The notes under the pieces are model-generated. The model worked only from the letters and a program-made list of their open reading frames with translations. It ran no database searches and had not been told where the DNA came from. From positions 386,128 to 450,127 of the forward strand of contig SSNP01000256.1 in assembly GCA_006937955.1 (NCBI GenBank): DNA of 64,000 bases, read 5' to 3'. The first letter of the stretch is position 1. Every line of letters begins with the position of its first letter. This document shows, piece after piece, positions 53,415 to 64,000 of the stretch. Source of the stretch: Pachypanchax playfairii. Lineage: Eukaryota > Chordata > Actinopteri > Cyprinodontiformes > Aplocheilidae. A program made the translations under genes and the position numbers.

Positions 53415-55016
53415 CAGTGGGGCAAAAAAGTATTTAGTCAGCCACCAATTGTGTAAGTTCTCCCACTTAAAAAGATCAGAGAGGCCTGTAATTTTCATCA
53501 TAGGTATACCTCAACTATGAGAGACAAAATGAGGAAAAAAAATCCCGAAAATCACATTGTCTGATTTTTAAAGAATTTATTTGCAAATTATGGTGGAAAA
53601 TAAGTATTTGGTCAATAACAAAAGTTAATCTCAATACTTTGTTATATAGCCTTTGTTGGCAATGACAGAGGTCAAACGTTTTCTGTAAGTCTTCACAAGG
53701 TTTTCACACACTGTTGCTGGTATTTTGGCCCATTCCTCCATGCAGATCTCCTCTAGAGCAGTGATGTTTTGGGGCTGACGCTGGGCAACACGGACATTCA
53801 ACTCCCTCCAGAGATTTTCTATGGGGTTGAGATCTGGAGACTGGCTAGGCCACTCCAGGACCTTGAAATGCTTCTTACGAAGCCACTCCTTCGTTGCCCG
53901 GGCGGTGTGTTTGGGATCATTGTCATGCTGAAAGACCCAGCCACGTCTCATTTTCAATGCCCTTGCTGATGGAAGGAGGTTTTCACTCACAATTTTACGA
54001 TACATGGCCCCATTCATTCTTTCCTTTACACGGATCAGTCGTCATGGTCCCCTTGCAGAAAGACAGCCCCAAAGCAAGATGTTTCCACCCCCATGCTTTA
54101 CAGTAGGTATGGTGTTCTTTGGATCCAACTCAGCATTCTTTCCCCTCCAAACACGACAAGTTGAGTTTCTACCAAAAAGTTCTATTTTGGTTTCATCTGA
54201 CCATATGATGTTCTCCCAATCCTCTTCTGGATCATCCAAATGCTCTCTAGCAAACCGCAGACGGGCCTGGACGTGTCCTGGCTTCAGCAGGGGGACACGT
54301 CTGACACTGCAGGATTTGAGTCCCTGGCGGCGTAGTGTGTTACTGATGGTAGCCTTTGTTACTTTGGTCCCAGCTCTCTGCAGGTCATTCACTAGGTCCC
54401 TCCGTGTGGTTCTGGGATTTTTGCTCACCGTTCTTGTGATCATTTTGACCCCACGGGGTGAGATCTTGCGTGGAGCCCCAGATCGAGGGAGATTATCAGT
54501 GGTCTTGTATGTCTTCCATTTTCTAATAATTGCTCCCACAGTTGATTTCTTCACACCAAGCTGCTTACCTATTGCAGATTCAGTCTTCCCAGCCTGGTGA
54601 AGGTCTACAATTTTGTTTCTGGTGCCCTTTGACAGCTCTTTGGTCTTGGCCATAGTGGAGTTTGGAGCGTGACCGTTTGAGGTTGTGGACAGGTGTCTTT
54701 TATACTGATAACGAGTTCACACAGGTGCCATTAATACAGGTAACGAGTGGAGGACCGAGGAGCCTCTTAAAGAAGTTACAGGTCTGTGAAAGCCAGAAAT
54801 CTTACTTGTTTGTAGGTGACCAAATACTTATTTTCCACCATAATTTGCAAATAAATTCTTTAAAAATCAGACAATGTGATTTTCGGGATTTTTTTTCCTC
54901 ATTTTGTCTCTCATAGTTGAGGTATACCTATGATGAAAATTACAGGCCTCTCTGATCTTTTTAAGTGGGAGAACTTACACAATTGGTGGCTGACTAAATA
55001 CTTTTTTGCCCCACTG
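53415..55016 (-). mobile_element. Tc1-family transposon (DD34E), copy 4, 1602 bp, one nonsense mutation
   Basis: Same ends and exact length as the other three, flanked by TA within a TA-rich run. No indels. Confidence 0.96.
53631..54653 (-). pseudogene. Tc1 transposase (copy 4) stopped at codon 204
   Basis: The frame matches copies 1-3 over all 340 codons, but at 54044-54042 GGA (Gly in SARGPGRL) has become TGA. The protein would end before the second catalytic Asp. Other changes: KGTRNK for KDTRNK near the start, NILLWGCLS for NIMLWGCFS. A single base separates it from an open frame, so the loss is recent. Confidence 0.95.
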
Positions 55017-55643
55017 TATATATATATTGTGTACATCCATAGGGCCTGATTTATCAAAATTCCAAGTAAAGAGCGCAAAATTGCGTGCGCCGCAAAAGTT
55101 TTGCGCCAAGGGCGTGTTCCTAATTTGCGGGTGATCTACTAAGACTGATTGCTCAATTGTTAACAGGCGCAAAAAGCAATATTCAAATGAGGAGTTTGAC
55201 AGCACTATTCTCTTGCGGGCGCAAGAAAGGCGCAAACAGAAAATGAAACTCAAGCCATTGGAGCTTCAAATAGGAACGGAAGAGGCAAAAAATATGTTGT
55301 TGAGCAGCAGCAAAGACATCTGCAGGCTCCGCTCTATGATGTTGTGTTACATACAGCAAACAACAGTGATCAGGGCAACCTTGACTGGTGCATAAAGTTC
55401 CCCTCCAGCGAAGTCCGAACACCGACACCTGCTTTTCAGGATGTGATGCGCTTAACAATGTTTCTAGTGCGTATGTGAGTCAGATATCGATGTTCCCGCT
55501 CAGTAGTGGGTTGAGCACAGGTGTTAGGGGGTAGGGTTAAAGGGGGTCTGCGCCATTTCAAAGGCGGTAAAAATATGCGCAAATTAAAAGCTGCAAACAT
55601 TTCCAAGTTTGATAAATCACACTGTGCCTGGAAAGCCCACTTA

Positions 55644-57238
55644 CAGTGGTGTGCAAAACTATTTGCCCCCTTCCTGAGTTCTTATTCTTTTGCATGTTTG
55701 TCAGACAAAATGTTTCTGATCATCAAACACATTTAACCATTAGTCAAAGATAACACAAGTAAACACAAAATGCAGTTTTTAAATGATGACTTTTATTATT
55801 TAGGGAGAAAAAAATCCAACCCTACATGGCCCAGTGTGAAAAAGGAATTGCCCCCTTGTTAAAAAATAACCTAACTGTGTTCAATTTCTGTTGCTACCCC
55901 CAGGCCTGATTACTGCCACACCTGTTTCAATCAATAAATCACTTAAATAGGAGCTGCCTGACGCAAAGAAGTAGACCAAAAGCACCTCAAAAGCTAGACA
56001 TCATGCCCAAAAGAAATTTCCAAAGAAATTCAGGAACATGTGAGAACAAAAGTATTTGAGATTTATCAGTCTGGTAAAGGTTATAAAGCCATTTCTAAAG
56101 CTTTGGGACTCCAGCGAACCACAGTGAGAGCCATTATCCACAAATGACAAAAACATGGAACAGTGGTGAATCTTCCCAGGAGTGGCTGGCCGACCAAAAT
56201 TACCCCAAGAGCGCAGAGACAACTCATCCGAGAGGTCACAAAAGACCCCAGGACAACATCTAAAGAACTGCAGGCCTCACTTGCCTCAATTAAAGTCAGT
56301 GTTCATGACTCCACCATAAGAAAGAGACTGGGCAAAAATGGCCTGCATGGCAGATTTCCAAGACACAAACCACTGTTAAGCAAAAAGAACATTAGGGCTC
56401 GTCTCAATTTTGCTAAGAAACATCTCAATGCCAAGACTTTGGGGAAAATACCTTGTGGACTGATGAGACAAAAGTTGAACTTTTTGGAAGGCAAATGTCC
56501 TGTTACATCTGGCATAAAAGTAACACAGCATTTCAGAAAAAGAACATCATACCAACAGTAAAATATGGTGGTAGTGTGATGGTCTGGGGTTGTTTTGCTG
56601 CTTCAGGACCTGGAAGGCTTGCTGTGATAGATGGAACCATGAATTCTACTGTCTACAAAAAAATCCTGAAGGAGAATGTCTGGCCACCTGTTCGTCAACT
56701 CAGGCTGAAGCGATCTTGGGTGCTGCAGCAGGACAATGACCCAAAACACACCTGCAAATCCACCTCTGAATGGCTGAAGAAAAACAAAATGAAGACTTTG
56801 GAGTGGCCTAGTCAATGTCTTGACCTGAATCCTATTGAGATGCTATGGCATGACCTTAAAAAGGCGGTTCAAGCTCGAAAACCCTCAAATAAAGCTGAAT
56901 TACAATAATGCTGCAAAGATGAGTGGGCCAAAATTTCTCCAGAGCGCTGTAAAAGACTTGTTGCAAGTTATCGCAAATGCTTGATTGCCGTTATTGCTGC
57001 TAAGGGTGGCCCAACCAGTTATTAGGTTCAGGGGGCAATTCCTTTTTCACACAGGGCCGTGTAGGGTTGAATTTTTTTTCTCCCTAAATAGTAAAAGCCA
57101 TCATTTAAAGACTGCATTTTGTGTTTTCTTGTGTTATATTTAACTAATGGTTAAATGTGTTTGATGATCAGAAACATTTTGTGTGACAAAACATGCAAAA
57201 GAATAAAGGAAGGGGGCAAATAGTTTTTCACACCACTG
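55644..57238 (+). mobile_element. older Tc1 family (DD34E), one copy, inactivated, 1595 bp
   Basis: Inverted ends CAGTGGTGTGCAAAACTATT / CAGTGGTGTGAAAAACTATT, TA on both sides. A family distinct from the other two. Confidence 0.93.
56003..57025 (+). pseudogene. Tc1 transposase remnant with frameshifts
   Basis: Recognisable pieces: LPRSGWPTKITPRAQRQLIR (hinge region), WTDETKVELFG, QQDNDPKHTC and LNPIEMLWHDL (34 residues between Asp and Glu). At least two frameshifts (near 56040-56150 and 56450) and a stop near 56906 break it. Confidence 0.88.
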
Positions 57239-57719
57239 TATTTACATGTTCTCCTCCCAATATTTTGTGTCTTCTGACAGAAACGCCCACGTTGCACATT
57301 CATCAAGGGGAAAAGCGCTAAAATGACTTTTGTCTTGCTGCAGGTTTAACAGGCGCAGTTTTGCCTGCGCGCCGTTAGTAAATCACCCGCTGCTTGTTTC
57401 TGCGGCCGCTGAGCAGTTTGCACCTGTTTTAACAACCACAAACCTTTGATAAATCAGGCCCATAGTGTTTTCGTAAGTGAAAGTGTTGTTAACTGTGTAT
57501 AGGAAATCATTTCATAGTTGATATTGATATTATATTTGACACAATTACTCTTTTCCATAGAAAACTTGGCATATTGAAACCTGAACATGTCTTTTAGCCC
57601 TCTCGTGGAGAATATAAGTACTACATATGCAAATGTTATTAATTTTAACACATTGTTATAGAATTACCTAACTGTATAATGATCACAATAAAACCATAAG
57701 ATAGGGTGGTGAAGGTGAA

Positions 57720-58062
57720 ATTTATGTAGACAGACAACACAGAAAATGAAAAGCAAAAATTAAACCATTTAATCAGCAAAACAAGCTCTAACTAAATATG
57801 GTTCTCAGTCATCCTGTCTTAAAGCCAAATCACAAAGATACGTCTTAAGTTGGGACTTGTAGTGCTCTAAACTCTGAGAGGTCCTTATATGAGATGTTAG
57901 ACTGTTCCACCTTCTTGGGCCAACCACCGAGAACGCTCCACAGGTCTAAATGGGTTTTGAGGGTACTAAAAGAACTTCTGAGCTAGACCACAACCTTCTG
58001 GCAGGAGAGTACATTGTCAGCAGTTCAGAAATATAAGATCGAGCAAGACCGCACAAGAATTT
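57720..58062 (-). pseudogene. LINE reverse-transcriptase C-terminal fragment
   Basis: On the - strand: LARSYISELLTMYSPARRL, VPSKPI-stop-TCGAFSVVGP, RRWNSLTSHIRTSQSL, EHYKSQLKTYLCDLAL. This is the C-terminal tail typical of L2/CR1-type elements, diverged and with a stop. Confidence 0.75.
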
Positions 58063-58795
58063 AAAAACAAAAAGTAATATTTCAAAGATACAAATATACA
58101 AATTTCCTTAAAGATACATACTTTTCTAACTTTTGTTTGATGTACAATTTTCTAAAGGGTTAAAATAAGCTCTTTTCTTTGTCGTGCAACTTTTTTGACA
58201 TCAAATTTTGACATTACTTTAACTTTAACATTACCATCCCTCTTTTATTCTCTCTTGACTCGCCCCCCCCCAACTTGAATGACGCATTCTTGGCTAAAGA
58301 CCCATTAACTCATTGGATTCCAGCCATTTTCTGAACAGAAAACCCCTTCACTTCCAGCATCTTTTGGCATTTTTACTGTTTTTGAAGTGAATATTGTGCT
58401 TTATTACAATGTAAGCACTGAAACTACCAAAAGAAAGAGTACATTCTCTACTTCCACCAGGAAGGAAGAGCTTGTTTATAGCTATTTCCATTCTTTCACA
58501 ATTTGCTGTGGAACCAAAAATGGGTGTTTCTGACCAAAAGATGGAGAAAACAGGCTTTTTGTGAAAAGTGTCTTTGACACAAATAAACTGTGTTTTAGTG
58601 ACACCCCCGGTTAGTCTAGATGGGAACCACTCATCTGACAAATCTGGTTCTGGTTTGCTAATATCATGTGACTGAACCATCTGCTGAAATGGATGTTTCT
58701 GGCTGAGATTAAATGAGATTAAATGTGGTGAGCTTGGCAGCCCAGGCTGACTGTTGTCTTTTTTCCTTTGTTGAAGTGTGAGCTGCGGGAGGGTA
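58063..58795. other. tecpr1 intron 5, unassigned
   Basis: No feature seen; a GATTAAATGA duplication occurs at about 58705. Confidence 0.4.
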
Positions 58796-58796
58796 C

Positions 58797-59300
58797 CACT
58801 TTACAATAAGGCTCCCTTGTAGATGGCTAATAAATGGTTTATAGATATGTAGTTAATTAATCTGTAAACACGTTGTAAATCATTAATATGTATCTGTTAG
58901 GCATTAATTAAGGACGAGAAAGAGGAAAATACTGACATTTTTTTCTTGCCAAATAGTGAGCCAAATCTATTTACCTATGTATTTCCTCTAGAGTTGCTAT
59001 ATTACACATTTCAGACTAAGTAACTACTGTTTAAGCATTATAAGCATTCATGAACATAATTTGTAGCTTGGAATATTGTACTGTATCATTGCGTTATAAA
59101 TACCTAGAACTATCAAAGGGTCTTATTGTAAAGTTCAAAATATCTCACTAATTAATAATAGCTAATAAACATGTATAAATGCCAGACGGGAGTCTTATTG
59201 TAAAGTGTGAAACATGTCACTGTTTATTAATGATTTAGTTAACATGTATAAATGACAATGGGAGTCTTATTGTAAAGTGTGAAACATGTCAATATTTATT
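58797..59300. repeat. MITE-like repeat with ACTTTACAATAAG ends, right end tandemly reiterated
   Basis: CCACTTTACAATAAGGCTCC at the left is matched in inverted form by GGGTCTTATTGTAAAGTT at about 59117; two further right-end units of about 80 bp (TCTTATTGTAAAGTGTGAAA) follow at 59190 and 59262. Confidence 0.75.
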
Positions 59301-59461
59301 GATGACTAATACGGACAATAATAAACTGTAGTAAAAAAGTTTCAAGCACAAACAGCTATTTAGCTTTGGTAAACTTATAAACAAGCTTAGTAAAATTAAC
59401 TAAAACTATGTAAGGTAACAAAAACTTTTCATAATTTCACCAAACTAACAAATGAAAATTA

Positions 59462-59946
59462 TGTAAAAAAAAAAAAACTGAAATTGTGCAGTTGTATTAT
59501 TTACTCAAATACAAGCATTGATACAAAACAAAACCTTCAAAAACAAAATAATGAAATAAACTAAAAGATACATTTTTTAGTTGTGTGGAAACTCGACACA
59601 CAAGTAAACAAAACTTGTTGAGAACATTGTCAGTTACACAGGGGTTCCTTCACGCATGCTAAACACATTAACTTACAACAAAGTAGACTTACAAAGATTT
59701 GCCTCTTCTAATGGGAAGCAAAGTACCAGAGGCCTTCATATTTTCAATTTTTTTTTCACTTCATCATTTCCCTGAATTACAGCGTCACATCGCTTGGCAA
59801 AAGCTAGTACTGTCTCCCCACCGGTACCTGTTGGACAGTAGCTCCTGGTAAATATTGGGAACAGCAATAGCAAGCTCCCCAACTGATGAGGAGGACACAA
59901 CTGTGTTTCGGTCTATCCCATGCTTCTGAAAAGCTTTCGTCATGGT
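59462..59946 (-). repeat. left arm of a ~485-bp inverted duplication
   Basis: Nearly identical, in opposite orientation, to 63518-64000. It covers most of the last exon and the 3' flank of the CCDC106-like gene. Confidence 0.92.
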
Positions 59947-62838
59947 CTTTGTCTTCAGAAATGACTTGAGGAGGGACTTGTATCGCTGCACAATATCAGT
60001 TGGTGTTTGGACTAAAAATGAAATGAAAGCAAAGAAAATAATTAGTGGTGCAAATGATCAAAGCATGCCATCTATACATAGATAAGAGACAGAGTTATGG
60101 TGCGTTCACACCGCCCAGCGCATCCAGGCAGCAGGGCAGCTAGATTACGTCTAAGTCTATGTTACGAAGCAGCAGGTGTGTGTCAAGCTGCGCCGAGCTG
60201 CAGCGCGCGTCCACGCAGCTGCTGCTCGGACTAGTCCGTCAAGGCAGCTGCTGCTTGAAGTTGGGAAAATTGAACTTTAGGGCAGCAGACGCACGGCAGC
60301 AACCAATCAGCTACTCTGTTCACTGATCACGTCATCAACGGCTAGATCTGACAGTCATTCCAATTCATTTCAAAATGGAGGAGAAACTGATTATCACTTT
60401 TTGTAACCACCGTGAACTGTATGACCCGTCTTCGTATTTTAATAAGGACAGGAAAAGATCGGACCTTATTTGGAGGAAGATATCGGAGGATATTGAAGTT
60501 CCAGGTAAACAGTTTCAGATTTTATGAAACTCAGATCGTCTCAATTGGGTGTATCCACAACCTCCGCAAATGCGCCCGACGACGACGTTGTATAGTTTTA
60601 TTTATTAAATCAATCCAAGCCACTCTCTTGACATGAGCCGTCATGTTGTAAATAACTATAACAACAGAGAAATCCCCCGCCCGCCTGTGATGTACTGACG
60701 TGACGCACCGACGCGGACTGTACAAAGTGTCCAAGCAGCTGTGTTTTTATTTAAGCAGCATCTTTTGTCCATTTGAGCGTTTTGCTGCCTGGACGCGCTG
60801 GGCGGTGTGAACGCACCATTATACATTTTAAAACTGCTGACTGCTAACTGTTGCTACAGAGTCCGGGTGTAACACAACGACTGTAAACATGGCAGGAGGT
60901 GATCGCGATCCTCTTTTGGATTTTGATGTGCAAGGTCATAACGTAATTTCGATCGATTTCGATACAAAATCGAAATTGTAACACCCCTTAATTCAAATCT
61001 TAATGTGGGGTAACAATGATAATGATAGAATCTTTTATGTGACATACATGTCACATGTATAGGATCCTCAAGTACAATTTTGACAACCTAAATCTTTTGC
61101 TCACCACGTCGCCGGAACTTCTTATGCTCCTTCTTGTATTTCTTGGCACGTGAATGCTTGTTCTTGGATTTGTGCTTTCGTTTCTTTGGGGAGGATGATG
61201 AAGATGACAACACAGATGAAGATGTGGAAGATGATTCTGAGTTTTCAGAAGCATCCGAGGGAAGTAGGTCATTGAATGACTCGTCTTTAGGCTGCTCTGC
61301 AGGATAGAAACAAGAAAATGGCAGGTTTTAAAATAAAGGAAAATTTACATCTGCCAGGTTACAGAGTGACAGAGATGTACAGATCAGCTCTTACTTCAGT
61401 CCCCCTGCATTTAAATTCCATAATTAATAGTTTTCTCAGCTTGTGTGCTTATATGGAATGAGGATTTTGTTAAAGAATCATCTGCCCTTATGAGTAAATT
61501 TATATAAAAACAAGCTAAACTAATTCAGATTTTAAAAAAGTAATCATTATCAAAGAAATAGTGTAATGAATAAGAGTTTTTGTCCAACACTTCAAGTTTC
61601 AGTAATTACCTGTTACTGTTTTCTTTACTCTGCAATATAAGTTTTAAGGGGAAATACAAAAAAACCCCAGCAAGTTTTATCTGTGAAAGGTAACAAGGAT
61701 AAAAGTGACATAACTACAGTCTATATGAATGGTCTGCTGTCAACCTTTTTCTTTTAACCTAATAAAATATGTGAAAACTCAAGCCATTGTAAAATTGTTT
61801 GAGAGGAAAGATAAGAAAAAGGAAAAAAAACACTTAGTAGGTAGTCGCATTAAATGACAAATGATTAATATTTTTAGACTTTGTTTCAGAGATTCATTAT
61901 GAATGAATGAGAACAATTTCAACTTGGAGCTGTGCACTTAATCTGGAACATTTGTGTATAAAAAAGAATCAATTTAGACCTAGCTGAACTGAGTTTGGAA
62001 TTAGACGTTGTTAATCAACTGGCATCGTTTTTTATCAGCACAATTACAATAAGGACACTTTAAGGGCTTTATAATCAGATGTTTATCCAACAAATATAAA
62101 ATGAAAACCATGCTTATGAAACTACTCATACTTGTAAGGGATGATAGCTGACTTCGGAGGAAATCTCTCTCTCCTTCCAGTTCTTTAATTTTCATCTTAT
62201 GCCACTCCAGTTTCTCCTTGAAAAAAGCCAGTTCCTGCTTCTCCTTGTTAAGCAGGACAGTTGCAGTTGGGGCAACATCAGAAGAAGAATCTAAAAAATA
62301 AATTATTATATTTCAACACTAGCAGACTGTCAAATCTAAACATGGAAAACTCAAATAAAATTACACATGGGTACAATGTAAATTTGTACAAAGCCACTTT
62401 GTAAAAACTTCTGATTCTTATACAGTACCAGGATTCAGCAAAGTAACTTAACACGTTACAAAATACATTTTAAAGCAAGTATTCAGTATTCTGTAAATAA
62501 ATACATTTACAAGGTATTTTCCCCAACACTATATACATATATATGGTAGTCTGAACAACCTTTATTCCGCTATTTAATATAAAAAATATTAAACTAAGCG
62601 ATGTCCAACTTTTGCAATAATTAGTTGGAATATTCACATCGCAATTGTAGCAAGCACCCAAATAGCCTGGTAGCATGCTAGGTAGCATAAAACATTACTC
62701 ACCGTCGTGTTTAACTGTAGACACCGCTGGCTTAGTGTCTTCTAGTTTATCCAGTCTTTGCTTTTTGTATCTCTTCGAACGTGTGGTAACTACGGCTCTC
62801 TCAGACGCACAGGCATCTTTATCTTCGGATCCGTCCAT
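59689..62838 (-). CDS. CCDC106-like gene, four exons, last exon frameshifted
   Basis: CCDC106-family proteins are nuclear coiled-coil proteins; fish have many copies and their roles are unclear. Exons 62838-62703, 62290-62132, 61296-61105 and 60011 onward join in frame. Exon 1 is basic (RSKRYKKQRLDKL); exon 2 is a coiled coil (LLNKEKQELAFFKEKLEWHK, LEGERDFLRSQL); exon 3 is Ser-rich then Lys-rich (KKRKHKSKNKHSRAKKY), a likely nuclear signal; exon 4 has the family core YKSLLKSFLKTKTMTKAF, HGIDRNTVVSSSSVGELAIA. A one-base insertion at about 59822 shifts the frame to a stop at 59785; a one-base loss near 59748 would restore it, so the normal end would be near 59689 (LLPIRRGKSL as in the other copy). 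Pseudogene or sequence error. Lies antisense within tecpr1 intron 5. Confidence 0.75.
59785..60011 (-). CDS. CCDC106-like exon 4 as read (to premature stop)
   Basis: Acceptor CATTTTTAG, then QTPTDIVQRYKSLLKSFLK and on to QELLSNRYRWGDSTSFCQAM and TGA. The part after NR is the shifted frame. Confidence 0.75.
60098..60818 (+). mobile_element. PIF/Harbinger-like element, 721 bp, with MADF-type exon
   Basis: Ends TGGTGCGTTCACACCGCCCA are exact inverted repeats for 20 bases and beyond; TTA (a PIF/Harbinger TWA-type target) is duplicated outside. It lies in intron 3 of the CCDC106-like gene. The inside is rich in CAGCTGC-type blocks. Confidence 0.88.
60375..60505 (+). pseudogene. first exon of a MADF/Myb-like protein in the Harbinger element
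   Basis: MEEKLIITFCNHRELYDPSS then YFNKDRKRSDLIWRKISEDI and a GTAAAC donor after VP. LYD, the aromatic pair and the spaced W are typical of MADF domains, which accompany Harbinger transposases. No following exon is found, so the element keeps only the start of its DNA-binding gene. Confidence 0.65.
61105..61296 (-). CDS. CCDC106-like exon 3
   Basis: Acceptor CCTGCAG, reading QPKDESFNDLLPSDASENSE, then poly-Ser and Lys-rich stretches to FRRR, donor GTGAGC. Confidence 0.78.
61300..62131. other. CCDC106-like intron 2
   Basis: AT-rich; no feature seen. Confidence 0.5.
62132..62290 (-). CDS. CCDC106-like exon 2, coiled coil
   Basis: SSSDVAPTATVLLNKEKQEL to RDFLRSQLSSLT. Acceptor ATTTTTTAG, donor GTATGA. 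Confidence 0.78.
62703..62838 (-). CDS. CCDC106-like exon 1
   Basis: MDGSEDKDACASERAVVTTR to STVKHD, donor GTGAGT. GC-rich flank upstream to about 62960 may hold the promoter. Confidence 0.75.
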
Positions 62839-63517
62839 GGCGCAGAAACTTGAAAGAGCAACAGAGGAGTGCGTCTCCGTGGTGGTATGGCTTGACCTTT
62901 CTGGACGCGCTACTGGTGGTTTCGCTCTGATAGGAGGGACTTTTGTTAACACGGTTACCTGTGATTGGTTGTTCAAATAAGCTCCTCTGTGTATGGATCA
63001 TTTTCGTTTTCCCTCTCTGTTCACCAGGCGTTTTTTTTTTTTAAATATATAGACATTAATCCTGCGGGTAGAGATTCATAACTGACTCGGAGAGATACAG
63101 AATACCAGGTGAGAAAATCTTTGTTTTTGTTTGGGTCTGGTTTTGACCAAGGTTTTGTTTTAAATATCACTTTAGATGACAATGAGTAATACATTTTAAG
63201 GGTTCAAATGTTATTACCAAGTCAATTTTTTTCACTGCGTTAATGTATCAATTTGTTTTATAACTATACCTATAAAATTTTCTTGTCCCTGTTTTTTTTT
63301 TTCATTTTTCTTTAAACTAATTAGTTAACAGCATTCTTCATGTTGATTCATTTTAGTAATGTTTTAAAAGTATGAACTTCTTTACCTCTGTACTTATTTA
63401 TACTATTTTCCCATACTGCATTTTATGGTGTTTCACTGTGATAAAAAAAATGAAAAAAAAACAAATTTTTCCCACCAGAATGTCTATGGGAAGGAGGTTG
63501 CGTGCCCGAATAGAAGG
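62839..63517. promoter_or_regulatory. upstream region of the CCDC106-like gene
   Basis: The first 130 bases are CpG-containing 5' flank, including an inverted CCAAT box (GATTGG at 62963). From 63,030 it is AT-rich with poly-T runs and no recognised feature. Confidence 0.4.
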
Positions 63518-64000
63518 ACCATGACGAAAAGCTTTTCAGAAGCATGGGATAGACCGAAACACAGTTGTGTCCTCCTCATCAGTTGGGGAGCTTGCTATTG
63601 CTGTTCCCAATATTTACCAGGAGCTACTGTCCAACAGGCCCAGTGGGGAGACAGTACTAGCTTTTGCCAAGCGATGTGACGCTGTAATTCAGGGAAATGA
63701 TGAAGTGAAAAAAAAATTTGAAAATATGAAGGCCTGTGGTACTTTGCTTCCCATTAGAAGAGGCAAATCTTTGTAAGTCTACTTTGTTGTAAGTTAATGT
63801 GTTTAGCATGCGTGAAGGAACCCCTGTGTAACTGACAATGTTCTCAACAAGTTTTGTTTACTTGTGTGTCGAGTTTCCACACAACTAAAAAATGTATCTT
63901 TTAGTTTATTTTATTATTTTGTTTTTAAAGGTTTTGTTTTGTATCAATGCTTGTATTTGAGTAAATAATACAACTGCACAATTTCAGTTTTTTTTTTTTT
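63518..64000 (+). pseudogene. inverted, partial copy of the CCDC106-like last exon
   Basis: The right arm of the inverted duplication. It reads SSSVGELAIAVPNIYQELLS, NRPSGETVLAFAKRCDAVIQ, KKKFENMKACGTLLPIRRGK then SL and stop at about 63776, i.e. the undamaged C-terminus. Its own defect is an extra A in ACGAAAAGC near 63523, which shifts the start. No matching upstream exons; similarity begins abruptly at GACCATGACGAAAA. Continues to the window edge. Confidence 0.85.

Larger units (their letters stand above)
55042..57461. mobile_element. DNA element with GGGCCTGATTTATCAAA ends, holding an old Tc1
   Basis: GGGCCTGATTTATCAAAA at the left, GGGCCTGATTTATCAAAG on the other strand at the right; ATA duplicated outside (55039-55041, 57462-57464), suggesting a PIF/Harbinger-like 3-bp target. 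Without the Tc1 it is about 0.8 kb, rich in GCGCAAAA and GCGCC motifs. No own gene. Confidence 0.75.

Overview
The window looks like nuclear DNA from a teleost fish. It has intron-bearing vertebrate genes, CA/GT, AT and CTAT microsatellites, a fish-type L2 LINE, and dense Tc1/mariner, hAT, PIF/Harbinger and TTAA-target DNA transposons. The species cannot be read from the sequence. All calls come from reading the sequence and from remembered family features; no database search was run.

Three host genes appear in the order known from human 7q21-q22 (BAIAP2L1, BRI3, TECPR1). The 3' end of baiap2l1 is on the + strand (exons 8008-8070, 11868-12084, 17795-17841, 17938-18010, poly(A) signal 18106). 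bri3 is complete on the - strand (exons 25920-25770, 24955-24847, 19699-19567; 130 aa; intron 1 is GC-AG). The first five coding exons of tecpr1 are on the + strand (29584-29808, 29896-30078, 47653-47775, 47892-48014, 48464-48638), covering the DysF domain and first tectonin repeats. baiap2l1 and bri3 converge; bri3 and tecpr1 diverge. No tecpr1 exon was found in the last 15 kb. That stretch instead holds a four-exon CCDC106-like gene on the - strand (62838-59785), which has a frameshift and an almost identical inverted copy of its last exon near the window end.

Most of the rest is transposon. Four copies of one DD34E Tc1 family are each exactly 1602 bp (9565, 40114, 45075, 53415). Three keep a full 340-aa transposase and the fourth is stopped by one nonsense change. 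A second Tc1 family, with DD36E spacing, has one intact copy (34012-35235) nested in a BED-finger hAT element, plus two decayed copies. An L2 LINE (about 42.8-47.3 kb, - strand) is split by a 1602-bp Tc1 copy and also carries a THAP-derived foldback element. Further elements have readable inverted ends and target duplications: a perfect-looking 226-bp hAT foldback (1898-2123), three TTAA-flanked elements (222-1304, 3088-7023, 30319-30888), a Harbinger-like element with a MADF-like exon (60098-60818), a 300-bp hAT MITE (37097-37396), and a SINE-like insertion with an 18-bp target duplication (35481-35748).

The items I could not assign to a known family and find most interesting are: an intact 183-aa single-membrane-span, single-exon reading frame (31364-31915, -) with a broken paralogue in baiap2l1 (9252 to about 11350, -); six copies of a GTTGCCATGGCAAC-like palindrome (an RFX X-box lookalike) in repeat sequence at 39.7-42.3 kb; and large CpG-rich inverted repeats inside the 3088-7023 element.
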